Part shown: piece by piece, positions 30,350-39,310 of the stretch | Numbering within the stretch: the stretch's first letter is position 1 | Layout: each line of letters opens with the position of its first letter | Assembly: GCA_019116745.1 (NCBI GenBank) | Contig: DXBC01000166.1 | Coordinates: 1-55,458 of the forward strand | Source of the DNA: Candidatus Lachnoclostridium stercorigallinarum | Lineage (GTDB): Bacteria; Bacillota; Clostridia; Lachnospirales; Lachnospiraceae | Length of the DNA: 55,458 nucleotides | Reading direction: 5' to 3' | Made by a program: the position numbers and the translations under genes | The notes under the pieces: generated by a model | The model's database searches: none | The model's input: the letters and a program-made list of their open reading frames with translations, nothing else | Told to the model about the DNA's origin: nothing

Positions 30350-31732
30350 ATGAAAAAAAGAGGGCTGACGGTGATTGCCCTGGCCGCCATGCTGACTGCA
30401 GGGACGGCCACCATCACTTCCCTGGCTGCGGAAGGATGGAGCAGAGAGAACAATACATGGGTCTATTATGACGCTCAGGGATACCTTGTCCGGGATGAGT
30501 GGAGAAAGGGAGCGGACAGCCAGTGGCGCTACTTAAACGGCAGCGGAGTGATGGCTGTGAACGAGTGGGTGGACGATACCTACTATGTGGATGGAGACGG
30601 CCGGATGATCGCCAATTCCTGGCTGAGGATTGCCAGCGATGACGAGGACGCGGTGGACGGGTATCTGTGGTACTATTTTGACAGTTCTGGCAAAGTGGAG
30701 ACTGACGGCTGGAAAAAAATAGGCGGATACTGGTACTATTTTGACGACGACGGCGTGATGCAGATCGGCTGGGTGGATGACGACACCTACTACTGCGATT
30801 CCAACGGCCGTATGCTTACCGGATGGCAGCTTCTGCTGTCCCCGGACGACGAGGAGTACGACGACGGAAAGATCAGCCCCGGCGATGAGGATGACGACGG
30901 AAAAGTCTGGTTTTATTTCTCTGCCAACGGAAAGAAATATACGCCGGACGTATCCGGAGATGAGTGCGACGTCCACAAGATCGGGGACGACTATTACTGC
31001 TTCAACGGAGACGGGGAGATGCAGACCGGCTGGGTAAACATGAAGGATGCGGGAAATGCCGGAAGCAGCGTTGCTGATTACAGTTATTTCGGGCCGGACG
31101 GCCGGGCGAAAAAAGGCTGGCTTGCCCTCTATCCGCCGGAGGACCTTTCCGGCTACGAGGGAGTGGTGGAATGGTTCTATTTCTCCAGCAAGGGAGAGCC
31201 GGAAGTCGGCCCCGCCCAGGGACAGGCCACGACCTCTGATTTTGTGAAGATCAGCGGAGAGACTTATCTGTTCAACGACCTTGGCAATCCGGTATACGGA
31301 TTGCAGAAGGTGTATGTGGGCAGCGGAGAAGAGTATACCAGCTATGCTTTCGGCACCAACCGGGCTGACTGCATGATGACCAAGGGTGAGAAAGTGCGGC
31401 TGGAGGAAGAAGACGGCACCATTTCCGAGTTTTACTTCTCCAACAGCGGTCAGGGATTTACGGGCGTGCGCAACGGCTATCTCTACTACCTGGGCAAGCT
31501 TCAGAAGCTGGACAGCGGCATGAAGTATGACGTGGTGTCCATTCCCGACGGGGACGGCTGGGACAACTATGTGGTTTCCAGCAGCGGAAAGGTAATGCGT
31601 TCTACCACCGTGAAAAATGCGGACGGAGTGAAGTATACCACCAACAGCAGCGGAATTCTGACTCAGATCGACGGAGAAGCGGCAGGCGAAGGCCACTATG
31701 AGGATCCGGTGGAGCCGGCCTATTACGACTGA
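30350..31732 (+). CDS. secreted cell-wall-binding repeat protein
   Basis: signal peptide MKKRGLTVIALAAMLTAGTATITSLA; GWSRENNTWVYYDAQGYLVRDEW-type repeats; Asp-rich. Confidence 0.85.
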   Translation: MKKRGLTVIALAAMLTAGTATITSLAAEGWSRENNTWVYYDAQGYLVRDEWRKGADSQWRYLNGSGVMAVNEWVDDTYYVDGDGRMIANSWLRIASDDEDAVDGYLWYYFDSSGKVETDGWKKIGGYWYYFDDDGVMQIGWVDDDTYYCDSNGRMLTGWQLLLSPDDEEYDDGKISPGDEDDDGKVWFYFSANGKKYTPDVSGDECDVHKIGDDYYCFNGDGEMQTGWVNMKDAGNAGSSVADYSYFGPDGRAKKGWLALYPPEDLSGYEGVVEWFYFSSKGEPEVGPAQGQATTSDFVKISGETYLFNDLGNPVYGLQKVYVGSGEEYTSYAFGTNRADCMMTKGEKVRLEEEDGTISEFYFSNSGQGFTGVRNGYLYYLGKLQKLDSGMKYDVVSIPDGDGWDNYVVSSSGKVMRSTTVKNADGVKYTTNSSGILTQIDGEAAGEGHYEDPVEPAYYD

Positions 31733-31767
31733 GAAAGACGGAAAACAGAAAAATGCGATGAAAATAA

Positions 31768-31813
31768 GAGAAACCGGGAGGCGGAAGATGAAATTTCCGC
31801 TTCCCGGTTTTTC
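31768..31813. terminator. terminator between convergent genes
   Basis: aaaccgggaggcggaa gatgaaat ttccgcttcccggttttt. Confidence 0.85.
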
Positions 31814-31871
31814 AGTTTTGCCTGGCGGAGGAAGAAAAATTTCCCCGTCTGGTAAGGAATTTCAGACTGTG

Positions 31872-32891
31872 TCAGTCCAGAGCGGCCAGAATGGCGTCCA
31901 CCGCTTCCTCCTTTGTGGCCCAGGAGGTGACCAGGCGGATGGCCTGGTGGCTCTCATCCATGCGGGCCTGGATATTGAAGGAGAAGTCTTTGGACAGCCT
32001 GGCAATTGTCTCATCGGAGAAGATGGGGAAAAGCTGGTTGCTCACAGACCGGGAGTAGAAGGAAACGCCCTTCTTTTCCAGCCCCTTTCTCAGCTTATCC
32101 GCCATGGCCGTGGCGTGGGACGCCATCTCGTAGAACAGACCGTCGGTGAACAGGGTCTCAAACTGGATTCCCAGCAGCCAGCCCTTGGCCAGCATTCCGC
32201 CTCTCTGTTTGATCATGTAGCGGAAATCTTCGTCCAGGACCGGATTCATGATCACCACCGCCTCGCCGAACAGGGCTCCGTTTTTGGTGCCGCCGATGTA
32301 GAAGACGTCGGTGAGGGACGCAATGTCCGCCATGGTCAGGTCGTTGGCGCTGCTGGTAAGAGCAGCTCCCAGACGGGCGCCGTCCAGGAACAGAAACAGG
32401 CCGTTTGCGCGGCAGATGCGGGAGAGTGCCTCCAGCTCAGCTTTTGTGTACTGGGTGCCGATCTCCGTGGTGTTGGAGATGTATACCATCTTCGGCTTTA
32501 CCATGTGCTCATCGGGATGGGCATCCAGAATCTCCTGGATCATGGCCGGAGTCACCTTGCCGTCCGGGGACGGGAGAGAAAGGACCTTGTGGCCGGTGGC
32601 TTCCACCGCTCCGGTCTCGTGAACATTGATGTGTCCGGTGGAGGCGCAGATCACGGCCTCATGGGGGCGAAGGGCCGCGGCGATCACTGTAAGGTTGACC
32701 TGGGTGCCTCCAACCAGGAAGTGGACGGCGGCGTTCTCACGGCCGGTTTCCTTCCGGATCAGGTCCCTGGCCCGGCCGCAGTGGTCTTCGTCCATGCCGT
32801 AGCCGGTATGCTGAATGAGATTGGTCTCCATGAGGGCCTTTAAAATCTGTGGATGGGCGCCCTCGCTGTAGTCGTTGGTAAAGCTGTACAT
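31872..32891 (-). CDS. PLP-dependent threonine aldolase family (beta-eliminating lyase)
   Basis: YSFTNDYSEGAHPQILKALMETN; HINVHETGAVEATGHKVL; FLFLDGARLGAAL; FYIGGTKNGALFGEAVV; ATG at 32891 preferred over the longer ORF. Confidence 0.9.
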   Translation of the reverse strand: MYSFTNDYSEGAHPQILKALMETNLIQHTGYGMDEDHCGRARDLIRKETGRENAAVHFLVGGTQVNLTVIAAALRPHEAVICASTGHINVHETGAVEATGHKVLSLPSPDGKVTPAMIQEILDAHPDEHMVKPKMVYISNTTEIGTQYTKAELEALSRICRANGLFLFLDGARLGAALTSSANDLTMADIASLTDVFYIGGTKNGALFGEAVVIMNPVLDEDFRYMIKQRGGMLAKGWLLGIQFETLFTDGLFYEMASHATAMADKLRKGLEKKGVSFYSRSVSNQLFPIFSDETIARLSKDFSFNIQARMDESHQAIRLVTSWATKEEAVDAILAALD

Positions 32892-33129
32892 AGTGGTGTT
32901 CCTCCCTTGCGTTTGTTCAGTATACATCATCATAGCGCAAACGGGGGAAAAAGTCCAGACCGGAGAGGACGCCTGTCCCGGAGAGACTTCCACTTACGAA
33001 AACCCATTTTCAGTATACCAGTTTTACGTTATATATGATAGAATCATAATAATCAGAACCGGCAGAAGAAAGGGGAGCAGCCCGGCAAGGCAGCATGAAG
33101 TCGGAACGCGTACGGGAGAGGGTAAAATT

Positions 33130-34266
33130 ATGAAAGAGTTATACAGGACGGAGATATCCGGCGGCAACATGGATTTTCTCATGGGAGAGGAGCACACCCC
33201 CAGGCAGATGGTGGAGTTTTTAAATTCCGGAGCGGTGTTTCGGGGATTTGACGACGTGATAAAAAGGCTGTACCCCGGGGAAGATCTGGGAGAGAGACTG
33301 ACGGCCGGCATGGAGAGACTGACGGGAGAAAGCCATGAGAGCACGGCCAGAAAGGTGAGAAACTGGCTGAACGGCCGCAGTGTGCCCCGGGGCCGCGAGA
33401 CCCTGTTTCAGATGTGCTTTGCGCTGGGGCTGGATGAAGCGCGGGCGTCCAGGCTTCTGGGGGCGGCTGACGGAATGGGAATCCATTACAGGGATCCGGA
33501 GGAACTGGTCTACGCCTACGCCCTGAGAACGGGCAGATCCTATGAGGAGGCGCAGAAACTGAAGAAGGACGCGGAAGAGATCTGCAGGGAAAGGCCGGCG
33601 GAGAGGCGGGAGGAAGAGCCGGCCTATACCAGGCGGATTCAGGAAGCTTTTTTAAGAGTGAGGACCGACGGAGAACTGATGGACTTTTTCCGGGAAAACG
33701 GGGGGAATCTGGGAAAGCTTCATGAGACGGCGTACCGCAAATTCGCGGAGCTCCTGGAGATCCTGCGCAGACCGGAAGGAGAGCGGGACAAGGCCGGACC
33801 GGCGGGCGAGGAGGAGCGGGCCTATACTATGGAAGAAATCGTCTTCCATTATCTGGGCATGAACGTTCCGGAAGGAAGGAAACTGGAGGAGATGACTCCT
33901 CTTCAGAAGCTGGTAAAAAAATACTGGCCCAATGAGAGCAGTCTGGTCAATATGAAGAACCGGAAAGAGGATGTAAGCCGGAAAGTGATGATCCTTCTCT
34001 ATCTGATCATTGAGAGCTACAACGAGGAAGACTGGGAAGAGGACCTGGAGGAAGAACCGGAAGATGGGGATACCAGGCTGGAGATCCGTCTGGAAAAGCT
34101 GAATCTGTTCCTGGACGCTTACGGCATGAGCCTTCTGGATCCGGGGAACGCCTTTGATCTGCTGGTCCTTTACGCCATGCGGGCGGAGGAAATGGGCGAG
34201 CAGATGGAACTGGTGCTGGATGAGCTTTACATGGGCAGGGGACGGCGGAAAAAAGTTGAAAAATAA
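33130..34266 (+). CDS. uncharacterised protein with HTH (XRE)-like segment, first gene of the kinase-NACHT cassette
   Basis: ESTARKVRNWLNGRSVPRGRETLFQMCFALGLDEARASRLLGAADGMGIHYRDPEELVYAYAL; highly charged C-terminal half. Confidence 0.7.
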   Translation: MKELYRTEISGGNMDFLMGEEHTPRQMVEFLNSGAVFRGFDDVIKRLYPGEDLGERLTAGMERLTGESHESTARKVRNWLNGRSVPRGRETLFQMCFALGLDEARASRLLGAADGMGIHYRDPEELVYAYALRTGRSYEEAQKLKKDAEEICRERPAERREEEPAYTRRIQEAFLRVRTDGELMDFFRENGGNLGKLHETAYRKFAELLEILRRPEGERDKAGPAGEEERAYTMEEIVFHYLGMNVPEGRKLEEMTPLQKLVKKYWPNESSLVNMKNRKEDVSRKVMILLYLIIESYNEEDWEEDLEEEPEDGDTRLEIRLEKLNLFLDAYGMSLLDPGNAFDLLVLYAMRAEEMGEQMELVLDELYMGRGRRKKVEK

Positions 34267-34332
34267 GGGCGGATTTCCGGTTATGATGGAAGCAGCCGGA
34301 TAAAAAATTCCGTGACAGAAGGAGGTGGACGG

Positions 34333-37300
34333 ATGGAAAACAGAGTGTTCAGGGCGGCCGGAGAGATTCTGCCCCTGGGCGGTGTGGATTACCGCCTGGA
34401 AGGAGTGGAAGGGTTTGGGGGCAGTTCTGTGGTCTACCGGGCCGCCTATGAGGATGGGCTGAACCGGGGATCTTTCCATCAGGTGCTGATACGGGAACTG
34501 TTTCCCTATGACAGGACCGGGGCCATATATCGGAATGACCGGGGAGAGATCTGCTGCCGCCAGGAAGGAAGAGAACGGATGGATGCCTGCCGCCGGGGAC
34601 TGATCCGGGGGAATCAGGCCAATCTGGAACTGCTGGAACAGCTTCCGGAGCAGACGGCGGGGAACCTGAATTCCTTCGAGGCGTACGGCACATATTACAC
34701 CGTGCTGACGGTTCACGGCGGAGCAACTCTGGAACGGCTGCTGGAGAAAGAACAGGGATATTTTGATCTGAGGCAGGCGGCCTGCATATGTCTGCAGATC
34801 CTGGAGGCCCTGGAGGCGTTTCACCGGAGGGGGCTGCTGCACCTGGATATCAGCCCGGATAATATCCTGGTGCTGAAGGAAAGAGCACTGCTCATCGACT
34901 ACGGCAGCGTGCTGTACCTGGACGACGCCTGGAAAAGAGGATTGACCCTGAGCGTGAAGGAGGGGTATACGGCTCCTGAGGTAAGGCTGAGAGAGATCGG
35001 CCAGATCGGTCCGGCCTCCGATCTGTTTGGCGTGTGTGCCGTGTTTTTCCGGATGATTGCCGGCCGAAGGCTGACGGTGGAAGACCTCACGGGAGCCGGA
35101 CCGGGGCGCGGGCTCGCCGAAGGAGCGCCCGGAATGGAGACTGCGCCGGAGACAGCCCGGTGGAAGGGAAAGCAGATTGCGGCGAAAGGGCTCCATGTAC
35201 TGGCCCGGAAGCGGTATCAGTCGGTGGGAGAGCTGAAGGAAGAATTTGAAGAGCTGATCCGCAGAATCGACGGCCTGGGAGTTTCTCAAGGCGCAGTCTG
35301 GGAGTGCGGCCGCCGCAGGCTGCGCCAGATGGCCGGGGAAGAAACGTTTCTGGAACGGCGTCTGAGAAGGCTGGACGGGAAGGACGCCGTGGAGCAGCCG
35401 GATACGAAAGACGCCGTGGAGAGGCTGGATACGGCCTCCTGTCTGGTAAGGCTGAAGGCAGGGGAACATTTTCTTATTTCCGGTCCCGGAGGAATGGGCA
35501 AGAGCCGGTTTGTCACAGAGCTTGCCATGATGGGAACAAAGAAGTACAGTCCGAAGGAACCGGCGCCGGTGTATCTGTCTCTGGCTGATTATCCGGAATG
35601 GGGGCATCCTTATGATTATATCAGGGCCAGCCTGTTAAGCGGACTCAGTCCGGAGCGGCCGGAGGAAACGGGCGGGGAGAGGGAATTGAGGACGGCTGCG
35701 GCGAAAACGTCCCCCTGGGACGCCGCCGCAGCAGCCCTGGAAGAGATCTTTGACAGGGAACCGGAACAGGGGGGCGGGATTCTGCTTCTGCTGGACGGTT
35801 TGAATGAGGCGGGAAACAGAACGGAAGGGCTGATCCGGGAGATCGAAGAGCTGGGACGCCGGCCGGGAGTGAGGATTCTGGTGACGGACCGGACGGATTC
35901 GGTAAAGGAGTATGGGCTGAGAGATTTTTCTTCCTGGGAACTTCTGCCGCTGGAGAGGGAGCAGGTAACCAGACGGCTGAAAGAAGAGCAGATCATTCTG
36001 GAAGACGGGGAGGAGCGGGAAGGGATGGTTCAGCTGCTGGCCAATCCCATGATGCTCTCCCTTTACTGCCGGACGGCCCGGATGGACCGGGAAGCCAGGG
36101 GCGGCCAGGATGGCCGTGAGGAGGGAAATCGCCGGCCGGATCAGGATAATGGAGAGCAGCCCCGGGAGATGGACGGCGGCCGCCTCCCGAAGACTATGGA
36201 TGAGATGGCGGGCCGTTATCTGGAACAGGTTTATCTCCGTCAGATGCGGGCAGACTCCGGCAGTCGGGGAGCCCAGCTGGCCCACGGCTATGTGCTTTGC
36301 CATGTTCTGCCGGCGGCCGCCCTGGAAATGAAGCGGCGGGGGCGTTCCGTCCTGACCTTTCAGGAACTGTTTGATCTGGCGGGGGCAAGCTTCCGTCAGG
36401 TCAGAACCAGGGAGTTTGCCCTGGCTTTCCCGGAATACGCCGGAAAGTCCCGGCTTATGATGGAGACCATCGGGAATGAGGGAGAGTGGTTCGACTATGC
36501 GGTCTCGGAACAGCTGACGGAACGGCTGGGACTTTTAATAAAAAGCCGGCAGGGAAATTACCGGCTGATCCATGACAATTTCATGGGATATCTGGCGGGC
36601 AGAGGGGAGGAGAACCGCAGGAAGCTGTCACGGGTCCGCCGGGCAGATTTAAAAAAGAAAGGGAGAGGAGCGGCGATTGCCCTCTGCTTTCTGGCGGCGG
36701 CCGGAGCGGCGGCTGTCCGGCTGTCCGGCGCAGGAGGGTTTTCCGGGGAGGAAAAACGGGTTATGAAAAATGCGGCCCAGCGCCTGCTCATCAATATGCA
36801 GCTGCTGGATCTGCAGATCGCCGGTCAGGAACAGATCCTGGAGGAAGCGTCGACGGAGGAGGTGCTTGGCGGAGAGGAATCCGGCTGCAGGTTTTTGAGC
36901 GAGATGATCCGGCGCAAAAGGGAGGAGCAGGCCCATTACCAGCTGATGGCAGGGGACGGAAAACAGTGGCTGGAGGAACTGGAGCGGCTGGAAACGGAGA
37001 TTCCGCTGGATGTGCTGGGGGAGCTTTACGGAATGCCGGCTGAGATGGACGCCATGACGGAAGAGGCTATGGATCACCTGGAGCGCAGCCTCTGCGATCC
37101 GGAGAGTCCCTATCGGACCAGAGAGCAGAGGGAACCCATTGTGGAGGCTTACGGCGGATATCTGGACGCCTGCGCGGACGTCTGCTATCTGAAGCTGGGT
37201 CAGGCCGTGTCGGAGATGGATGAAGAGAGCGCGGATCTGGTTCTGGACGGGGTGGCGGAGATGGCGGTTTTCAAGGACGTGATGCTGAATTATCCGCTGG

Positions 37301-37419
37301 AGCCGGAAAAAGAAGAGCGGGAGAGACTTCTCAGGGCTGCGGAAAACAGACTGGAAGATGCCGGAGGAATCATGAGGCAGCAGAATTTTCCCATGGAATC
37401 CCAGGGATGGGAGAGTTAG
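34333..37419 (+). CDS. protein kinase domain - NACHT/STAND-like NTPase - TM - helical C-terminal domain fusion
   Basis: ggaggtgg SD; kinase G-loop GFGGSSVVY, catalytic HLDISPDNIL, LIDYGS, EGYTAPEV; Walker A FLISGPGGMGKSRFV (35482-35505) and Walker B GGILLLLDGLNEAG; TM GRGAAIALCFLAAAGAAAVRLSG. Confidence 0.85.
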   Translation: MENRVFRAAGEILPLGGVDYRLEGVEGFGGSSVVYRAAYEDGLNRGSFHQVLIRELFPYDRTGAIYRNDRGEICCRQEGRERMDACRRGLIRGNQANLELLEQLPEQTAGNLNSFEAYGTYYTVLTVHGGATLERLLEKEQGYFDLRQAACICLQILEALEAFHRRGLLHLDISPDNILVLKERALLIDYGSVLYLDDAWKRGLTLSVKEGYTAPEVRLREIGQIGPASDLFGVCAVFFRMIAGRRLTVEDLTGAGPGRGLAEGAPGMETAPETARWKGKQIAAKGLHVLARKRYQSVGELKEEFEELIRRIDGLGVSQGAVWECGRRRLRQMAGEETFLERRLRRLDGKDAVEQPDTKDAVERLDTASCLVRLKAGEHFLISGPGGMGKSRFVTELAMMGTKKYSPKEPAPVYLSLADYPEWGHPYDYIRASLLSGLSPERPEETGGERELRTAAAKTSPWDAAAAALEEIFDREPEQGGGILLLLDGLNEAGNRTEGLIREIEELGRRPGVRILVTDRTDSVKEYGLRDFSSWELLPLEREQVTRRLKEEQIILEDGEEREGMVQLLANPMMLSLYCRTARMDREARGGQDGREEGNRRPDQDNGEQPREMDGGRLPKTMDEMAGRYLEQVYLRQMRADSGSRGAQLAHGYVLCHVLPAAALEMKRRGRSVLTFQELFDLAGASFRQVRTREFALAFPEYAGKSRLMMETIGNEGEWFDYAVSEQLTERLGLLIKSRQGNYRLIHDNFMGYLAGRGEENRRKLSRVRRADLKKKGRGAAIALCFLAAAGAAAVRLSGAGGFSGEEKRVMKNAAQRLLINMQLLDLQIAGQEQILEEASTEEVLGGEESGCRFLSEMIRRKREEQAHYQLMAGDGKQWLEELERLETEIPLDVLGELYGMPAEMDAMTEEAMDHLERSLCDPESPYRTREQREPIVEAYGGYLDACADVCYLKLGQAVSEMDEESADLVLDGVAEMAVFKDVMLNYPLEPEKEERERLLRAAENRLEDAGGIMRQQNFPMESQGWES

Positions 37420-37441
37420 AAGGCGGAGGAGGAGAAGAAAC

Positions 37442-38224
37442 ATGGAAAAACGTGGATGTCGGGGCGGAACGGCGGTCTGGAAGCTGACGGCGCTGTCGTT
37501 GGGACTGGCGGCTGCCGTCTCCGCTTCAGGCTGCAGCGGCGGCAGAGACGTCGGGTACCGGAAACTGGTGGACGATTTCGCCGCGGTTACCCTGGCGCAG
37601 GATCAGGACAGCGCGGCATATGATCAGGCACTGGCGGCGGTGGGAGCCTATCTGGAAGATTCTGGAGAGGAAACCCTGTCTGCGGCCCGCAGGGCGGTGA
37701 CGGAGACAAGGATTCAGATGGAGGAAGACGGGGCGGCCCTGACTCCCTATGAACTGGATGAGGATCTGGCGGCGGTTCTGGAAGACTACGGTTTGGATCC
37801 GGAGGAGTATGTCATCAACGCGGATATGAGGGCGGGGTATCTCTCCGGATATGCGGAAAGCCTGAAAAATCTGGAATTTTATCTGGAACACGAGTCGGCA
37901 GACCAGGAGAGCGTCACAAGACCTGCGCTGGAATTTCTCTATGATTTCCGCAGAGATTATCAGGAGTGCACCAGGGGATTTTGTTTTTACGGGATTAATT
38001 ACTGGTTTGCCGGCTGGGAAGGAGAGGCTCTGGATTATGTCAGGAGCCAGGTGACGGACCGCCTCCGGTCCTTTGTCACGGAAGAGTCGGTGTGGGAGGA
38101 CAGTCGGGAAGGAGTGGAAAGAAAGCTGGATCTTTATCTGAGGCGGATGGAGGAGTGCCAGCAGGAGTTTCAGGAATACCTGGGGGAGGCCCAGGAGGAT
38201 CTGTACCGGCTGGAACAGGAGTAA
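37442..38224 (+). CDS. predicted lipoprotein, helical
   Basis: signal with lipobox LTALSLGLAAAVSASGCSGG; follows the kinase-NACHT gene by 22 nt with aggaggagaagaaac SD. Confidence 0.8.
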   Translation: MEKRGCRGGTAVWKLTALSLGLAAAVSASGCSGGRDVGYRKLVDDFAAVTLAQDQDSAAYDQALAAVGAYLEDSGEETLSAARRAVTETRIQMEEDGAALTPYELDEDLAAVLEDYGLDPEEYVINADMRAGYLSGYAESLKNLEFYLEHESADQESVTRPALEFLYDFRRDYQECTRGFCFYGINYWFAGWEGEALDYVRSQVTDRLRSFVTEESVWEDSREGVERKLDLYLRRMEECQQEFQEYLGEAQEDLYRLEQE

Positions 38225-38268
38225 GGCGGAAGGGACGGCCCTGAAAAAGGGACGGAAAGACAGAGAAT

Positions 38269-38317
38269 GCAAAGGACAGAGATGGGATCGTGGGGGATCC
38301 TCTCTCTGTCCTTTTCC
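38269..38317. terminator. terminator at the end of the kinase-NACHT cassette
   Basis: aaaggacagagatgggatcgtgggggatcctctctctgtccttttcc hairpin. Confidence 0.8.
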
Positions 38318-38336
38318 GTATGAGGCGAAAACATTT

Positions 38337-38663
38337 TTAATTCAGTTTTCTGCCCAGCCCCTTCATAAAGGCCAGGGCCAGCTCCTGATCTTTTGCAGGC
38401 AGGGAGGTAAACAGCGACAGACACTGGCGCTGGTTTTCAGTCAGTCCCCTCTGATTCCGGCCGGGCTCAAAGAATTCGGCCATGGAAATGCCGAATCCCT
38501 GACACAGCTTCTGAAGAGTGGGAAGGGACGGCATATTTTCTTTGTGCAACATGGTATTTAATGTGGAGTAGGGGATTCCGGAGGCTTTGGAGAGCTGGTA
38601 ATAAGACCAGTTCCTTTCGGTACAGAGTCCGCGGATGCGCTCCAGTGGATTGAAGTCTTTCAT
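38337..38663 (-). CDS. XRE-family HTH transcriptional regulator
   Basis: MKDFNPLERIRGLCTERNWSYYQLSKASGIPYSTLNTMLHKENMPSLPTLQKLCQGFGISMAEFFE. Confidence 0.88.
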   Translation of the reverse strand: MKDFNPLERIRGLCTERNWSYYQLSKASGIPYSTLNTMLHKENMPSLPTLQKLCQGFGISMAEFFEPGRNQRGLTENQRQCLSLFTSLPAKDQELALAFMKGLGRKLN

Positions 38664-38840
38664 GAGAAACCTCGCTGCGGTATATCTTATGTCTGCTCTC
38701 ATCATAACTGAATCTTATGGAATAGTACAGATACTAATATACGGCATAATAATAACGGAAAAACGTGATACAGGCGGAAAAAAGTTGCAGGAAACAGAAA
38801 CGGCGTCTGATAGGATTTATCATAAAGAAGGGGGAATGCC

Positions 38841-39221
38841 ATGGGAAGAAGAGGAAGGAAGCTGATCATCGAGGCGGTGGAGGGCAGCGGCAGAAGCTGC
38901 AGAAAGCTGGGGCTGTATTTTTTCAGAATGAGACAGCGGCCGGGACGGAAGGAACTGGCACTGCGCTGCCTGAGACGGGCGGCACAGCTGGGAGATGAGA
39001 TGGGATACCTTCTGTATCACCGGCTGACTCACAGAGGCAGAAAAGTGATCGACGACCGTTCCTACAGACAGATGGCTGCGGAGTACGGCGGCCTGCTTCC
39101 GGGCGCGGAAAAGCGGCGGCTGAGACAGTATCTGCTGCTGGGAACAGACAGGCAGAAGGCTTTCTGGAAAGCGGAAGAAAAACGGGCGTCTGTCCGGCAC
39201 AGAAGAACGATAAGACGTTGA
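38841..39221 (+). CDS. small, very basic hypothetical protein (126 aa)
   Basis: ORF with upstream aaagaaggggg SD-like sequence; Arg/Lys-rich. Confidence 0.55.
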   Translation: MGRRGRKLIIEAVEGSGRSCRKLGLYFFRMRQRPGRKELALRCLRRAAQLGDEMGYLLYHRLTHRGRKVIDDRSYRQMAAEYGGLLPGAEKRRLRQYLLLGTDRQKAFWKAEEKRASVRHRRTIRR

Positions 39222-39310
39222 AATTAAGACGGAAAAACGTTATAATGAGTACCAACGGGAAACCATCTGAATTCAGACATCGCGGCAGAGCCGCGGGACA
39301 GGAGGAGCGT

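Noticed and set aside
31698-32843. 381-aa plus-strand ORF opposite the threonine aldolase
   Set aside because: Shadow ORF running through a terminator; sense gene has clear PLP enzyme motifs
33652-35607. 651-aa minus-strand ORF opposite the HTH-like and kinase genes
   Set aside because: Low-complexity shadow translation of GC-rich coding sequence; spans two well-supported genes and shows no domain motifs
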